The position numbers and the translations under genes were made by a program. The notes under the pieces are model-generated. The model was not told the DNA's origin. It ran no database searches and worked only from the letters and a program-made list of their open reading frames with translations. Of a stretch of DNA of 64,000 bases, positions 9,823-19,003 are shown piece after piece (positions within the stretch are counted from its first letter, which is position 1; each line of letters opens with the position of its first letter). Location of the stretch: the NCBI RefSeq assembly GCF_030270605.1, contig NZ_BSYJ01000001.1:124001-188000 (forward strand), written 5' to 3'. Origin of the DNA: Biformimicrobium ophioploci. Lineage in GTDB: Bacteria > Pseudomonadota > Gammaproteobacteria > Pseudomonadales > Cellvibrionaceae.

Positions 9823-11910
9823 ATGAGCACCGATAACACCATCCGTCTATTAATCATCCACGACAGCGCCTCGGAAGCGCAGCGCCTGGTCAGCATGCTG
9901 CAGAATGCCGGCCGCCCGAACCGGGCCCAGCATGTCGAGAGCGCTGAAGCCCTGTCCAAGCTGCTGCAGGAACACACCTGGGACCTGCTCATCGCCCGGG
10001 AAGACAGCAGCAAACTGGAGCCCGGCACAGCTCTTCGTACCATTTCCAAGCTGGCCAAGGATGTACCTGCCATCCTGCTGACCGAGCGCGAGGGGCCCTA
10101 CCCGGTCGTGGAAGGCCTGAAGCTCGGCGCCCGCGATGTGGTGATTGTGGATGAGGACCAGCACCTGCTGCTGGCGATGCAACGTGAGCTCGACGCTCTG
10201 GCGCAGCGCCGCCAGGCACGCCAGGACAGCCGCCGCTACCACGCTGCCGTTACCCGTACGCGCGAGCTGCTGGACAGCTCCAAGGATGCCTTCGCCTACA
10301 TTTCAGACGGACTGGTGGTCTACGCCAATGAATCCTTTGCCGAGCGTTTCGGTTACGGCGATCTGGAAGATGTCGAATACCAGCCGCTGATCGATATGAT
10401 CGAACCGCAGGAGCAGCCCGCCGCGCGCGACTTCCTGAAACAATACGCCATCAACGGCGACGAGGTGGAAACCACCGAATGGCAGTTCACCGCGCGCACC
10501 GTCAATGGCCGGCCACTGCCGACCCGCGCGGAAGTACTGACCAGCATGTTCGACGACGAACGCTGTATCCAGCTGCGCATTGCCGCCCAGTCCGGCAATA
10601 CCGAGGAGCTGGAGGCACGCCTGGTCGACATCAAGAATCGCGACCAGGTGACCGGCCTGTACAACCGTAATCACTTCCTGCAACTGCTCGAAAACGCCAT
10701 CAAGAACACCGCCAGTACACAACAGACTGGTGGCCTGATGTACCTTGAAATCGACCAGTTCGAAGAAGCCGTGCACGGCTCCGTCGGCGTTGCCGAGGGC
10801 GATGTGGTGATCAGCAAGGTCGCGGCGATCCTGCAGTCCCAGCAGCGCAGCGGCGAAATTGCAGCGCGCTACTCGGACGAGGCATTCTGCCTGCTGCTGC
10901 CGGAAACCACACCGGATACCGCCGAGCATCGCGCCAAAGAGTTGTTGAAGCGGGTGAGCGACACCATTTTCGAGGCGGGCGGCAACACACTGCAGCTGAC
11001 CGCATCCGTCGGCATCTCCCTGATGAGTGAGACCTCGGGCAATGCCCAGGGTGTACTGAACCAGGCTCTGAAGGCGCACAGCCAGGCGCTTGCTCGCCGG
11101 CCCGAGGGCAACAACGCCGCCCTGTATGAGCCCGACACCCAGGTGGATGGCGATGCCGATACCTACCGCCGCGCGCGGGTCGTACAGGCACTGGATGAAG
11201 GTAACCTGAAGCTGCGTTTCCAGCCAATACTGAGCCTGCAGGGTTCCGGTGAAAATATTTACGAGGCGCTGGTGCGCCTGGTCGACGAGGGCGAAGAGCT
11301 GGCACCGCTGGCTTTCCTCGAGACCCTCGGCGACGCTGGCCTTTCCTCCAAGATGGATCGCTGGGTCATCATGGAGTCCATCAAGGCCGTTGCCGCAGAG
11401 CAGGCCCGGGACAAGCAGGTCTCCCTGTTGGTGCACCTCACCGAGACCTCGATGATGGACAACGGCCTGCCCGCATGGCTCGGCGTCGCGTTCAAGGCCG
11501 CCAAGGTGGCGCCGGAGCAATTCGTGTTCCAGTTGCGTCAGGAAGATGTCAGCAAGAACCTGCATGCCGCGAAGGAGTTCGCCGAGCAGGTTCAGGCGCT
11601 GGGCTGTCGTATCGCTGTGTGCCGCTTCGGTAACGGCCTGAACCCGTTCAAGACGCTGGAGCACGTCAAGGTGCAGATCGCCAAGGTCGATGCCTCGTTT
11701 GTGCGTGAAGTGCAGGACGAGGGCGAAGACCCCGAAGCGCTCGCAAACCTCGTTGCCGAACTCAAGTCCGGCGGCCACAAGGTCATCGTGCCGCACATCG
11801 AGCAGGCCAGCATGCTGCCCACGCTGTGGCAGACCGGCACCGACTATATCCAGGGTTACTACGTGCAGGCACCGGCCGAGGACATGGAGTTCGACTTCAG
11901 CCTCGACTGA
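9823..11910 (+). CDS. fimX: FimX-like degenerate REC-PAS-GGDEF-EAL protein
   Basis: A 695-residue protein with the domain order of Pseudomonas FimX (691 residues): receiver-like 5-125, PAS 140-260, GGDEF 272-430, EAL 445-690. Catalytic motifs are lost. The receiver has Arg59 at the phosphoacceptor position, the GGDEF site reads RYSDEAF (349-355), and in the EAL domain YEALVRL is kept but the metal-binding DDFG stretch is CRFGNG (600-605) and the usual E-x-T-E is absent. FimX is a c-di-GMP receptor needed for type IV pilus twitching, acting with PilZ and PilB. Start ATG 9823 follows AAGG; the frame is open upstream to 9757. The serB gene after it is the same neighbour as I recall for PA4959/PA4960 in P. 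aeruginosa, which supports orthology. Confidence 0.85.
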   Translation: MSTDNTIRLLIIHDSASEAQRLVSMLQNAGRPNRAQHVESAEALSKLLQEHTWDLLIAREDSSKLEPGTALRTISKLAKDVPAILLTEREGPYPVVEGLKLGARDVVIVDEDQHLLLAMQRELDALAQRRQARQDSRRYHAAVTRTRELLDSSKDAFAYISDGLVVYANESFAERFGYGDLEDVEYQPLIDMIEPQEQPAARDFLKQYAINGDEVETTEWQFTARTVNGRPLPTRAEVLTSMFDDERCIQLRIAAQSGNTEELEARLVDIKNRDQVTGLYNRNHFLQLLENAIKNTASTQQTGGLMYLEIDQFEEAVHGSVGVAEGDVVISKVAAILQSQQRSGEIAARYSDEAFCLLLPETTPDTAEHRAKELLKRVSDTIFEAGGNTLQLTASVGISLMSETSGNAQGVLNQALKAHSQALARRPEGNNAALYEPDTQVDGDADTYRRARVVQALDEGNLKLRFQPILSLQGSGENIYEALVRLVDEGEELAPLAFLETLGDAGLSSKMDRWVIMESIKAVAAEQARDKQVSLLVHLTETSMMDNGLPAWLGVAFKAAKVAPEQFVFQLRQEDVSKNLHAAKEFAEQVQALGCRIAVCRFGNGLNPFKTLEHVKVQIAKVDASFVREVQDEGEDPEALANLVAELKSGGHKVIVPHIEQASMLPTLWQTGTDYIQGYYVQAPAEDMEFDFSLD

Positions 11911-11965
11911 TCAGAGTAATCCAGCTCGATCCAAAAACTCTCCTACCGGATCATGTGGCGCAGGG

Positions 11966-12360
11966 CCCGGTGTTCCCTCGCGGGTACACATGGGGGCATG
12001 TTTCACCACGCAAGGGAACAGCCGCCCCCTGCTCTATCCGATACGATCTGAAGTTCAGCCTCGTGACGTGGAGGATTTTCTGCGAGGTGAAGCATCCCCG
12101 ATGCGTACCCGCGGAAAATTATCGACGGCGCGAGGCTTTTCAGGGGCCCAATGTCCGAGCGCTTACCCGCGCGGGCGTACCGGGCTCTGCTCAGTCGGAA
12201 ACAATCCGAACTTCAGCCGCGTGACGTGGAGGATTTTCTGCGAGGTGAAGCATCCCCGATGCGTACCCGCGGAAAATTATCGACGGCGCGAGGCTTTTCA
12301 GAGGCCCGATATCCGAACGCTTACCCGCGAGGGAATACCGGGTTCTGCGCGGGGCACTAA
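11966..12360. repeat. Intergenic array: 158-bp tandem repeat plus inverted flanking copy
   Basis: The 459-base gap between fimX and serB is largely repeats. Two direct copies lie at about 12045-12202 and 12203-12360 with a period of 158 bases; 12063-12143 and 12221-12301 are identical over 81 bases. A degenerate inverted partial copy lies at 11966-12020: the 21-mer at 11966-11986 is the reverse complement of 12322-12342 with one mismatch, and the following bases match the reverse complement of the 12085-12112 segment. The period is not a multiple of three, so the open frames that run through it are not a repeated coding unit. No gene is supported here. Confidence 0.9.
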
Positions 12361-12369
12361 TGCCACATA

Positions 12370-13497
12370 TCAGAAGTCGCGATCGCTCAGGCCAAACAGG
12401 TACAGCGCCACATCGAGCGGGAAGTGTGAAATTGCCTGCGGTGCCTCTGCGCGGACTTTCGGCTTGGCATGAATGGCGATACCGAGCGCGCCGAGCCCCA
12501 ACATCGGCAAGTCATTCGCCCCATCGCCCACGGCAATCACCTCATCCAGGCCCGCGCCCAGCTCCGCAGCAATTGCCTGCAGGTGCGCGGCCTTCGCCTC
12601 GCCGTCCACAATCGGCTCTATCACCCCGCCGGTCAGCTGCCCGTCCCGAAACTCCAGCTCATTGGCGCGGACGTAATCCAGCGCCAGCTTGTTCTCACGC
12701 AGGTAAATGGCAAAGTAGGTAAAACCACCGGAAAGCACTGCATTTCGACAACCCAGTCGTTGCAGGGTAGCGAGCAACTGCTGCGCGCCGGCCATCAACG
12801 GCAGGCGATCGGCGACAGAAGCCAGCGCATCTTCGGTAAAACCTTCCAACAGACCCATGCGCTTGCGGAAGCTCTGCTGGAAATCCAGCTCACCCCGCAT
12901 GGCTGCGGCGGTAATCGCCGCAACCTGCTCACCCACACCCGCCACCGCGGCCAGTTCGTCGATCACCTCTGCACGGATCAGGGTGGAATCCATATCGAAA
13001 CAGGCCAGCTTCGGCAGGCGGCAGCTTTCGGCAGATTGCACCACCAGATCGCTGGCATGGTCCTCGCTGAATGCCAGACACCAGCGCCGCAGCGCTTCGC
13101 GCTCTGCATCGCCGCACCCTGCATCTCCACGCACTTCGAAGCGGAACACCTGGCGGTCCGCTCGCGCGGCCAGGGTTGCCGCCGCAACCAGCTCCAGGGA
13201 AAAATCGGAAAAACCATCCAGCAACTGCTGCAGCTGCAGGGTCATGGCATTTTCGGAAAACCAGGTAAACACCAGGTTTCCACTTTGTGGCCGGGGCAGC
13301 GGCTCGGGTAGTAAGAACGCGTCCTGTGCGTGCCCGGCATCCTCCACGCCCAGCTGCCAGCCCTCACCATCAAAGGCGCAGTAGCGCAGCGCGCGGCTGC
13401 CCAACAGGTGCACCAGCTCCCGGGTGCTGTCAGCCGGAGCATGGATACGGCGCAGGTACAGGGGATCCGCAACAGCGGCAGGGTTCAGGTCAGGCAC
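12370..13497 (-). CDS. serB: Phosphoserine phosphatase SerB
   Basis: SerB removes phosphate from O-phosphoserine in the last step of serine synthesis. The 375-residue product has an N-terminal regulatory region (about 1-155, ACT-like as in long bacterial SerB) and a HAD phosphatase domain with nucleophile motif CFDMDSTLI, motif II LSGGFTYF and motif IV GDGANDLPML. The start is GTG 13497, preceded by AAGGAAG at suitable spacing. It is divergent from the ytjB-like gene, as serB and smp/ytjB are in E. coli. Downstream it meets the repeat array; no terminator of the stem plus T-run type was found. Confidence 0.94.
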   Translation of the reverse strand: MPDLNPAAVADPLYLRRIHAPADSTRELVHLLGSRALRYCAFDGEGWQLGVEDAGHAQDAFLLPEPLPRPQSGNLVFTWFSENAMTLQLQQLLDGFSDFSLELVAAATLAARADRQVFRFEVRGDAGCGDAEREALRRWCLAFSEDHASDLVVQSAESCRLPKLACFDMDSTLIRAEVIDELAAVAGVGEQVAAITAAAMRGELDFQQSFRKRMGLLEGFTEDALASVADRLPLMAGAQQLLATLQRLGCRNAVLSGGFTYFAIYLRENKLALDYVRANELEFRDGQLTGGVIEPIVDGEAKAAHLQAIAAELGAGLDEVIAVGDGANDLPMLGLGALGIAIHAKPKVRAEAPQAISHFPLDVALYLFGLSDRDF

Positions 13498-13528
13498 GGC
13501 AAAACTTCCTTATTTCTACGTGGCGGCC

Positions 13529-13558
13529 ATTATAAGCGCCTTTGGGCTTGCATGTTAT
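13529..13558 (-). promoter_or_regulatory. Candidate serB promoter
   Basis: On the minus strand TATAAT at 13534-13529 is a perfect -10, and ATAACA at 13558-13553 is a fair -35 with 18 bases between. Transcription would begin about 25 bases before the GTG start of serB. Confidence 0.5.
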
Positions 13559-13616
13559 TTTCAACGACACAGCCGCCGCGCGGGAGGTACAATTCCACGA
13601 GCAAGGAATCACAATA

Positions 13617-14729
13617 ATGAAAATGCTTACACTGCTCGCCAACCACCCCCTGTTCCGCTCCAGCCAGAACCGGCAGCTCGCCACTACGCTCGCTATCTGG
13701 CTGACCCTTGGCCTGTTTGCCGCAGGTGCACTCTGGCACAGCAGCAACAGCGCGCGGGAGTCTGCCGTTGCCCGTGACCTTGCCACCGCGCAGGCAGTGG
13801 CCGACTGGGTCGCAAGGCAGAGCCTGGAGCACCTGGTCAACCAGGACCCGGTTAGCCTGCAGCTGCTGTTGCAGCAGGCCGCGGAGGTACCGGGTATCCG
13901 TGCCATTACCGTGCACGATGTGGAGCAGAACACGCTGGGGCAGCAAGGTGAGCCCGACAAGCTGCGCCATGCGGTCGCCAGCGCCTCCATCGTGCTGCAC
14001 GACAGCTTTGCCGGGACCGTCAGCGTCAATACCGAACCCGGCAGCGGCAGCCACTTCGCCTGGGCGAGCCTGGTCCTGACCCTGATCGTCACGCTGCCAT
14101 TCGCGGCGATCTGCGCGCTGCTGCTCGGTAGCTGGCAAGCGCCCACTAACCATAGAGCCCCCCAGCGGCCTGCGCCTGCGCATGAGGAGGCACAGCAAAC
14201 CGAGCCCGAACCGCAACTGCCTGCGCCGCCGGAAGCCGGCCTGTACCTGCGGGTCTGCAACTGGGCGCAATTGCGCCATCAACTCAACCGCCAGGCACTG
14301 GAGCGCCTCACCGAGCAACTGCAACAACGCCTGGACAGCCTGGCGAGCATCTATGCGGCGGAGCCCGTCAACAGCGGCGGCGCCATCGGCCTCGGATTCC
14401 GCGGCGCAGATGCCCCGTTCCGCGCAGCCTGTTGTGGCCTGCTGCTGCGGGAGTGGCAACAGCGACAGCCCAACAACCTGCTCCAGCTGAGCCTCGCGGT
14501 CATGCCATGCGAGGCGTCCGGGGCAAACCCGGACAGCGACCTGCTGCTGGCCCGCCCCGGCCGGGTATCACTGCACCCTGAACTGCAGGACCACCTGGCC
14601 CTGTCGGAGCGACTGGCGCTGCACGACGCCGAATACGGCCCGGAAATCAGCGGGCTCGCCGGCAGCTACCAGAAGCTGCTGGACAACCAGCTCGCCCGAC
14701 TGGTCGAGGCCGCCCCGGCCAATACCTGA
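13617..14729 (+). CDS. AhpA/YtjB (Smp)-family membrane protein
   Basis: A 370-residue protein starting at ATG 13617 after AAGGA. It has an N-terminal membrane segment (about 20-42), a periplasmic part including IRAITVHDVEQNTLG, a second membrane segment at about 145-168, then a Pro/Ala/Glu-rich linker (about 175-205) and a cytoplasmic domain of unknown function. The two-helix topology with an extracytoplasmic loop, and the position divergent from serB, match the Smp/YtjB family (old names include SMP_2 and AhpA). The biochemical role is not established. The identification rests mainly on topology and neighbourhood, so it is less certain than the other calls. Confidence 0.7.
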   Translation: MKMLTLLANHPLFRSSQNRQLATTLAIWLTLGLFAAGALWHSSNSARESAVARDLATAQAVADWVARQSLEHLVNQDPVSLQLLLQQAAEVPGIRAITVHDVEQNTLGQQGEPDKLRHAVASASIVLHDSFAGTVSVNTEPGSGSHFAWASLVLTLIVTLPFAAICALLLGSWQAPTNHRAPQRPAPAHEEAQQTEPEPQLPAPPEAGLYLRVCNWAQLRHQLNRQALERLTEQLQQRLDSLASIYAAEPVNSGGAIGLGFRGADAPFRAACCGLLLREWQQRQPNNLLQLSLAVMPCEASGANPDSDLLLARPGRVSLHPELQDHLALSERLALHDAEYGPEISGLAGSYQKLLDNQLARLVEAAPANT

Positions 14730-14784
14730 CCACCAATCCACACTTTTGCGCCAGTTTTCCCAGACTGGCGCCATACGCCACATC

Positions 14785-14819
14785 TTGACGTTTACGTTAA
14801 CGTAAACTTTTGCTAGATT
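14785..14819 (+). promoter_or_regulatory. liu operon promoter with palindromic LiuR-type operator
   Basis: GTTTACGTTAACGTAAAC at 14790-14807 is a perfect 18-base palindrome. TTTACG (14791) and TAGATT (14814) form a -35/-10 pair with 17 bases between; TTGACG at 14785 is an alternative -35 with 23 bases. The operator therefore overlaps the promoter. It resembles the LiuR operators described for gammaproteobacteria, and a MerR-family regulator gene follows at once, which suggests autoregulation. Confidence 0.75.
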
Positions 14820-14857
14820 GCCGGGCATCCGGTGCTCCTGAGGTACCGGGACAGCAG

Positions 14858-15271
14858 ATGGCAGAGGGTGCAACAGCAGTGACCAGCAAACCGACCTACA
14901 GTATTTCGGACCTCGCGCGGGAGTTTTCCATTACCACCCGCGCCATCCGCTTTTACGAGGACAAGGGCATGCTCAGCCCGGCGCGCCGCGGCCAGACCCG
15001 AGTCTACCGCCCCGAGGACCGCGTGCGCCTGAAACTGATCCTGCGCGGCAAACGCCTCGGCCTGTCGCTGGAGGAGAGCGCCGAGATTATCAATATGTAC
15101 GACCCGGCCCACGGCAATGTGGAGCAGATACAGCGCCTGCTCGATAGCATTCGCACCAAGCGCGCCAGGCTGCAGGAGCAATTGCAGGACATCCACGCGC
15201 TCATGGCAGAGCTGGACGAGGCCGAGGCGCGCTGCCTCGAGAACCTCAGTACCGAAAGTCTCAACAAGTAA
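14858..15271 (+). CDS. liuR: LiuR, MerR-family regulator of leucine/isovalerate catabolism
   Basis: A MerR-type protein of about 137 residues. The winged helix-turn-helix is at the N-terminus (TYSISDLAREFSITTRAIRF, then YEDKGMLSPARRGQTRVY), followed by a dimerising coiled coil to the C-terminus. The effector domain is very short, as in LiuR. It heads the liuABCDE operon with 67 bases before liuA. ATG 14858 (with GGGA) and GTG 14879 (with AGAGGG) are both possible starts; the second gives a protein beginning just before the conserved TYSISDLARE, as in other LiuR proteins. Confidence 0.88.
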   Translation: MAEGATAVTSKPTYSISDLAREFSITTRAIRFYEDKGMLSPARRGQTRVYRPEDRVRLKLILRGKRLGLSLEESAEIINMYDPAHGNVEQIQRLLDSIRTKRARLQEQLQDIHALMAELDEAEARCLENLSTESLNK

Positions 15272-15338
15272 ATAAATTCGCGGTGGCGCAGACCACCTTC
15301 CGCAAGAAATATTCTGGACAGTACCAACGGAGTCATTC

Positions 15339-16508
15339 ATGAACGTGGGATACCCGACACTCAATTTTGATCTGGGCGAAGACATCGAAATGCTGCGTGA
15401 CGCAGTTTACAAGTTTGCCCAGGCAGAGATCGCACCGCGCGCGGCCGAGATCGATGAAAGCAACCTGTTTCCCAATGAGCTTTGGCAGCAGATGGGCGAC
15501 ATGGGCCTGCTCGGCATGACCGTTGAGGAAGAGTACGGCGGCACCAACCTGGGCTACCTGGCACATGTAATCGTCATGGAAGAGATCTCCCGCGCGTCTG
15601 CATCCGTGGGCCTCTCCTACGGCGCCCACTCCAACCTGTGCGTCAACCAGATCCGCAAGAACGGCACCCACGAACAGAAACTCAAGTACCTGCCGAAGCT
15701 CTGTTCCGGTGAGCACATTGGCGCCCTCGCCATGTCCGAGCCCGGCTCCGGTTCCGACGTGGTCAGCCTGCAGCTGCGCGCCGAGAAGAAAGGCGACAAG
15801 TACATCCTCAACGGCAACAAGATGTGGATCACCAACGGCCCGGATGCCCACACCTATGTGATCTATGCGCGCACCGAGCCCGGCGTCAGCTCCGGCGGTA
15901 TCACTGCATTTATCGTCGAGCGTGACACCCCCGGATTTTCGCAGGCACAGAAACTGGACAAACTGGGTATGCGCGGCTCCAACACCTGCGAGCTGGTGTT
16001 CGAGGACTGCGAGGTGCCGGAAGAAAACGTACTGGGCCAGATCAACGGCGGCGTTCGCGTGCTGATGAGCGGCCTCGACTACGAGCGCACAGTACTGTCT
16101 GGCGGCCCGGTGGGCATTATGCAGGCCTGCATGGACGTGGTGGTGCCCTACGTGCACGAGCGCAAGCAGTTCGGCAAGGCGATCGGTGAATTCCAGCTGA
16201 TGCAGGGCAAGATGGCCGACATGTACGCCAAGCTGAACGCGAGCCGCGCTTACCTTTACGCAGTCGCCAAGGCCTGTGACCGCGGTGAGGAATCGCGCAA
16301 GGACGCCGCAGCGGTGATCCTGTATACAGCGGAAGGTGCAACCCAGATGGCACTGGACGCAATCCAGGCGCTGGGCGGTAACGGCTACATCAACGAGTAT
16401 CCGACTGGACGCCTGTTGCGCGATGCGAAACTGTATGAGATTGGCGCAGGTACTTCAGAGATTCGCCGCATGCTGATCGGGCGTGAGTTGTTCAAGGAAA
16501 CCGCTTAA
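15339..16508 (+). CDS. liuA: Isovaleryl-CoA dehydrogenase
   Basis: An FAD-dependent acyl-CoA dehydrogenase that oxidises isovaleryl-CoA to 3-methylcrotonyl-CoA, passing electrons to ETF. The 389 residues carry the family signatures [15 protein letters not shown] and the C-terminal [20 protein letters not shown]. The catalytic Glu lies in [14 protein letters not shown], the position used by isovaleryl-CoA dehydrogenases rather than short-chain enzymes, which supports the specific call with the operon context. It has an ACGGAG ribosome site. Confidence 0.95.
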   Translation: MNVGYPTLNFDLGEDIEMLRDAVYKFAQAEIAPRAAEIDESNLFPNELWQQMGDMGLLGMTVEEEYGGTNLGYLAHVIVMEEISRASASVGLSYGAHSNLCVNQIRKNGTHEQKLKYLPKLCSGEHIGALAMSEPGSGSDVVSLQLRAEKKGDKYILNGNKMWITNGPDAHTYVIYARTEPGVSSGGITAFIVERDTPGFSQAQKLDKLGMRGSNTCELVFEDCEVPEENVLGQINGGVRVLMSGLDYERTVLSGGPVGIMQACMDVVVPYVHERKQFGKAIGEFQLMQGKMADMYAKLNASRAYLYAVAKACDRGEESRKDAAAVILYTAEGATQMALDAIQALGGNGYINEYPTGRLLRDAKLYEIGAGTSEIRRMLIGRELFKETA

Positions 16509-16565
16509 CGGTTCAGCGCCACGACATTTACAACGTAGACAGAGTCCAAACCAAGACGGCAACTT

Positions 16566-18173
16566 ATGAATCGCCTGCAAACCAAAATCAATACACGCGA
16601 CAGTGCCTTTGCGGCCAATCGCGAAAAGATGCAGTCCATCGTCGATGACCTGCGCCAGAAGATTGAGAAGATCGCCGAGGGCGGCAATGAAAAGGCTCGC
16701 GCAAAACACGTCGCGCGCGGCAAACTGCTGACCCGGGACCGTATCGATGCGCTGCTCGATCCCGGCAGCCCGTTCCTGGAGTTCTCCCAGCTCGCCGCGC
16801 ACGAAGTTTACGGCGAGGACGTTCCGGCGGCCGGCGTGATCACCGGCATTGGCACGGTCTCCGGCCAGCCCTGCGTGGTCGTTGCCAATGACGCGACGGT
16901 AAAAGGCGGCACCTATTACCCGCTCACAGTCAAAAAGCACCTGCGCGCGCAGGCCATCGCGGAGAAGAACAACCTGCCGTGTATTTACCTGGTGGACTCC
17001 GGCGGTGCCAACCTGCCGCGCCAGGACGATGTGTTCCCCGATCGCGACCATTTCGGCCGGATCTTTTTCAACCAGGCCAACCTGTCTGCGAAAAACATTC
17101 CTCAGATCGCGGTGGTGATGGGGTCCTGCACCGCCGGCGGCGCCTATGTGCCGGCCATGGCGGACGAGTCCATCATGGTGAAGGAACAGGCCACCATTTT
17201 CCTGGGTGGACCACCGCTGGTGAAAGCCGCCACCGGGGAAGAGGTATCTGCCGAAGATCTCGGCGGTGCGGATGTACACTGCCGAACCTCGGGTGTGTCC
17301 GACCATTACGCCAACAACGACCATCATGCGCTGGAGATCGCGCGCCGCTCCGTATCGCGCCTGAACCGGGTCAAGAATCCGGGGCTGGATATCCGCGAGC
17401 CGGTGGAGCCGCTGTACCCTGCCGAAGAGATCTACGGCATCATCCCGGCCGACTCACGTCAGCCCTACGACGTGCGCGAAATCATCGCCCGTATCGTGGA
17501 CGGTTCCGAGTTTGATGAATTCAAGGCACTGTACGGCTCCACGCTGATAACCGGCTTCGCCCGCATCCAGGGCTACCCGGTAGGTATCGTTGCCAACAAC
17601 GGCATCCTGTTCGCAGAGAGCGCGCAGAAGGGCGCGCACTTTATCGAGTTGTGCGCGCAGCGCAAAATCCCATTGCTGTTCCTGCAGAATATCACCGGCT
17701 TTATGGTGGGCCGCCAGTACGAGGCCGGCGGTATCGCCAAGCACGGCGCCAAGATGGTGACCGCAGTGGCTACCGCTAACGTACCCAAGTTCACCATCCT
17801 GATTGGTGGCTCCTTCGGTGCCGGTAATTACGGCATGTGTGGCCGCGCCTACGATCCAAACTTCCTGTTCATGTGGCCGAACGCGCGCATTTCCGTCATG
17901 GGTGGCGAACAGGCTGCCGGTGTACTGGCCCAGGTCAAGAAAGACCAGATGGCCGCGCGCGGTGAAAACTGGAGCGACGAGGAAGAAGCCCAGTTCAAGC
18001 AGCCGATCATCGACGACTACGAACACCAGGGGCACCCTTACTACGCATCCGCGCGGTTGTGGGACGACGGCGTGATCGACCCGGCGGATACCCGCCGCGT
18101 GCTCGGCCTGTGCCTGGCGGCGGCCACTTATCGCGAGCCGGAAGATACCCGCTTCGGCGTCTTCCGCATGTAA
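16566..18173 (+). CDS. liuB: Methylcrotonyl-CoA carboxylase, carboxyltransferase (beta) subunit
   Basis: It moves CO2 from biotin on LiuD to 3-methylcrotonyl-CoA, giving 3-methylglutaconyl-CoA. The 535-residue product has the two crotonase-like carboxyltransferase halves. [14 protein letters not shown] (about 180-195) and [18 protein letters not shown] (about 415-435) are the oxyanion-hole glycine-rich turns. The partner biotin subunit is encoded two genes downstream. Length and context separate it from propionyl-CoA carboxylase beta. Confidence 0.95.
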   Translation: MNRLQTKINTRDSAFAANREKMQSIVDDLRQKIEKIAEGGNEKARAKHVARGKLLTRDRIDALLDPGSPFLEFSQLAAHEVYGEDVPAAGVITGIGTVSGQPCVVVANDATVKGGTYYPLTVKKHLRAQAIAEKNNLPCIYLVDSGGANLPRQDDVFPDRDHFGRIFFNQANLSAKNIPQIAVVMGSCTAGGAYVPAMADESIMVKEQATIFLGGPPLVKAATGEEVSAEDLGGADVHCRTSGVSDHYANNDHHALEIARRSVSRLNRVKNPGLDIREPVEPLYPAEEIYGIIPADSRQPYDVREIIARIVDGSEFDEFKALYGSTLITGFARIQGYPVGIVANNGILFAESAQKGAHFIELCAQRKIPLLFLQNITGFMVGRQYEAGGIAKHGAKMVTAVATANVPKFTILIGGSFGAGNYGMCGRAYDPNFLFMWPNARISVMGGEQAAGVLAQVKKDQMAARGENWSDEEEAQFKQPIIDDYEHQGHPYYASARLWDDGVIDPADTRRVLGLCLAAATYREPEDTRFGVFRM

Positions 18174-18201
18174 ACCCGCTGCACGGATTCAAGGAAAAAT
18201 T

Positions 18202-18999
18202 ATGAGCGAACACCTTCTTCTCGAAATTGATAACAGCGGCGTAGCAACGGTCACCCTCAACCGCCCGGACGTGCACAATGCATTCGACGATGCGCTGATC
18301 GCAGAACTCGCGGCAACTTTTGACAAGCTGGCCGGAACAGTAGGCCTGCGCGCGGTGGTGCTGGCCTCCAACGGCAAGAACTTCTCCGCCGGCGCCGACC
18401 TCGGCTGGATGAAGCGCATGGCGGACTACAGTGCCGAGGAAAACCAGCGTGACGCGCTGGCACTGGCGCAGATGCTGCAGAAGCTCGACACCCTGCCGGT
18501 ACCCACCATCGCCCGCGTGCAGGGCGCGGCCTTCGGCGGTGCGGTAGGACTGGTGAGCTGCTGCGATATGGCGGTTGCCGCCGAGCGCGCCAGTTTCTGC
18601 CTGAGCGAGGTCAAGATTGGCCTGGTACCGGCGACGATCAGCCCCTATGTGATCAACGCCATCGGCACGCGCCACAGCCGCCGCTACTTCACCACGGCGG
18701 AAAGGTTCAGCGCGGAGCGCGCCCGTGAAATCGGCCTGGTTTCCGAAGTCTGCGCCGAAGGCGAACTGGATATCGAGGTGCAGAAGCTCGTGAATGCCAT
18801 CTGCAACAACGGGCCACAGGCAGTGCGCACCTCCAAGCAACTGGCCATGTCCATGAGCAACCGCGTAGTCAGCGATGAGCTGCAGGCCCAGACCAGCGCC
18901 CTGATCGCAGCCATCCGCACATCGCCGGAAGGCCAGGAAGGCCTCGGTGCATTCCTGAGCAAGCGCGCCCCCGCGTGGCTGCAAGAAGGCGAGGAGTAA
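18202..18999 (+). CDS. liuC: Methylglutaconyl-CoA hydratase
   Basis: An enoyl-CoA hydratase/isomerase family protein of 265 residues that hydrates 3-methylglutaconyl-CoA to HMG-CoA. The oxyanion loops are seen in NFSAGADLGWMKRM (about 60-75) and AAFGGAVGLVSCCDMAVA (about 110-128). The specific substrate is inferred from its place between the two methylcrotonyl-CoA carboxylase subunit genes. It is 28 bases after liuB and 4 bases before liuD. Confidence 0.93.
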   Translation: MSEHLLLEIDNSGVATVTLNRPDVHNAFDDALIAELAATFDKLAGTVGLRAVVLASNGKNFSAGADLGWMKRMADYSAEENQRDALALAQMLQKLDTLPVPTIARVQGAAFGGAVGLVSCCDMAVAAERASFCLSEVKIGLVPATISPYVINAIGTRHSRRYFTTAERFSAERAREIGLVSEVCAEGELDIEVQKLVNAICNNGPQAVRTSKQLAMSMSNRVVSDELQAQTSALIAAIRTSPEGQEGLGAFLSKRAPAWLQEGEE

Positions 19000-19003
19000 A
19001 ACG

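Noticed and set aside
10303-11796. 497-codon open frame on the minus strand opposite the fimX-like gene
   Set aside because: The plus-strand frame carries four recognisable domains; the antisense frame has none.
11966-12360. CRISPR array
   Set aside because: Only two direct copies of 158 bases with no short repeat-spacer pattern and no cas genes.
11690-12472. 260-codon frame through the fimX end and the repeat array
   Set aside because: It runs out of frame with fimX, and the 158-base period changes frame between copies, so no repeated protein unit exists.
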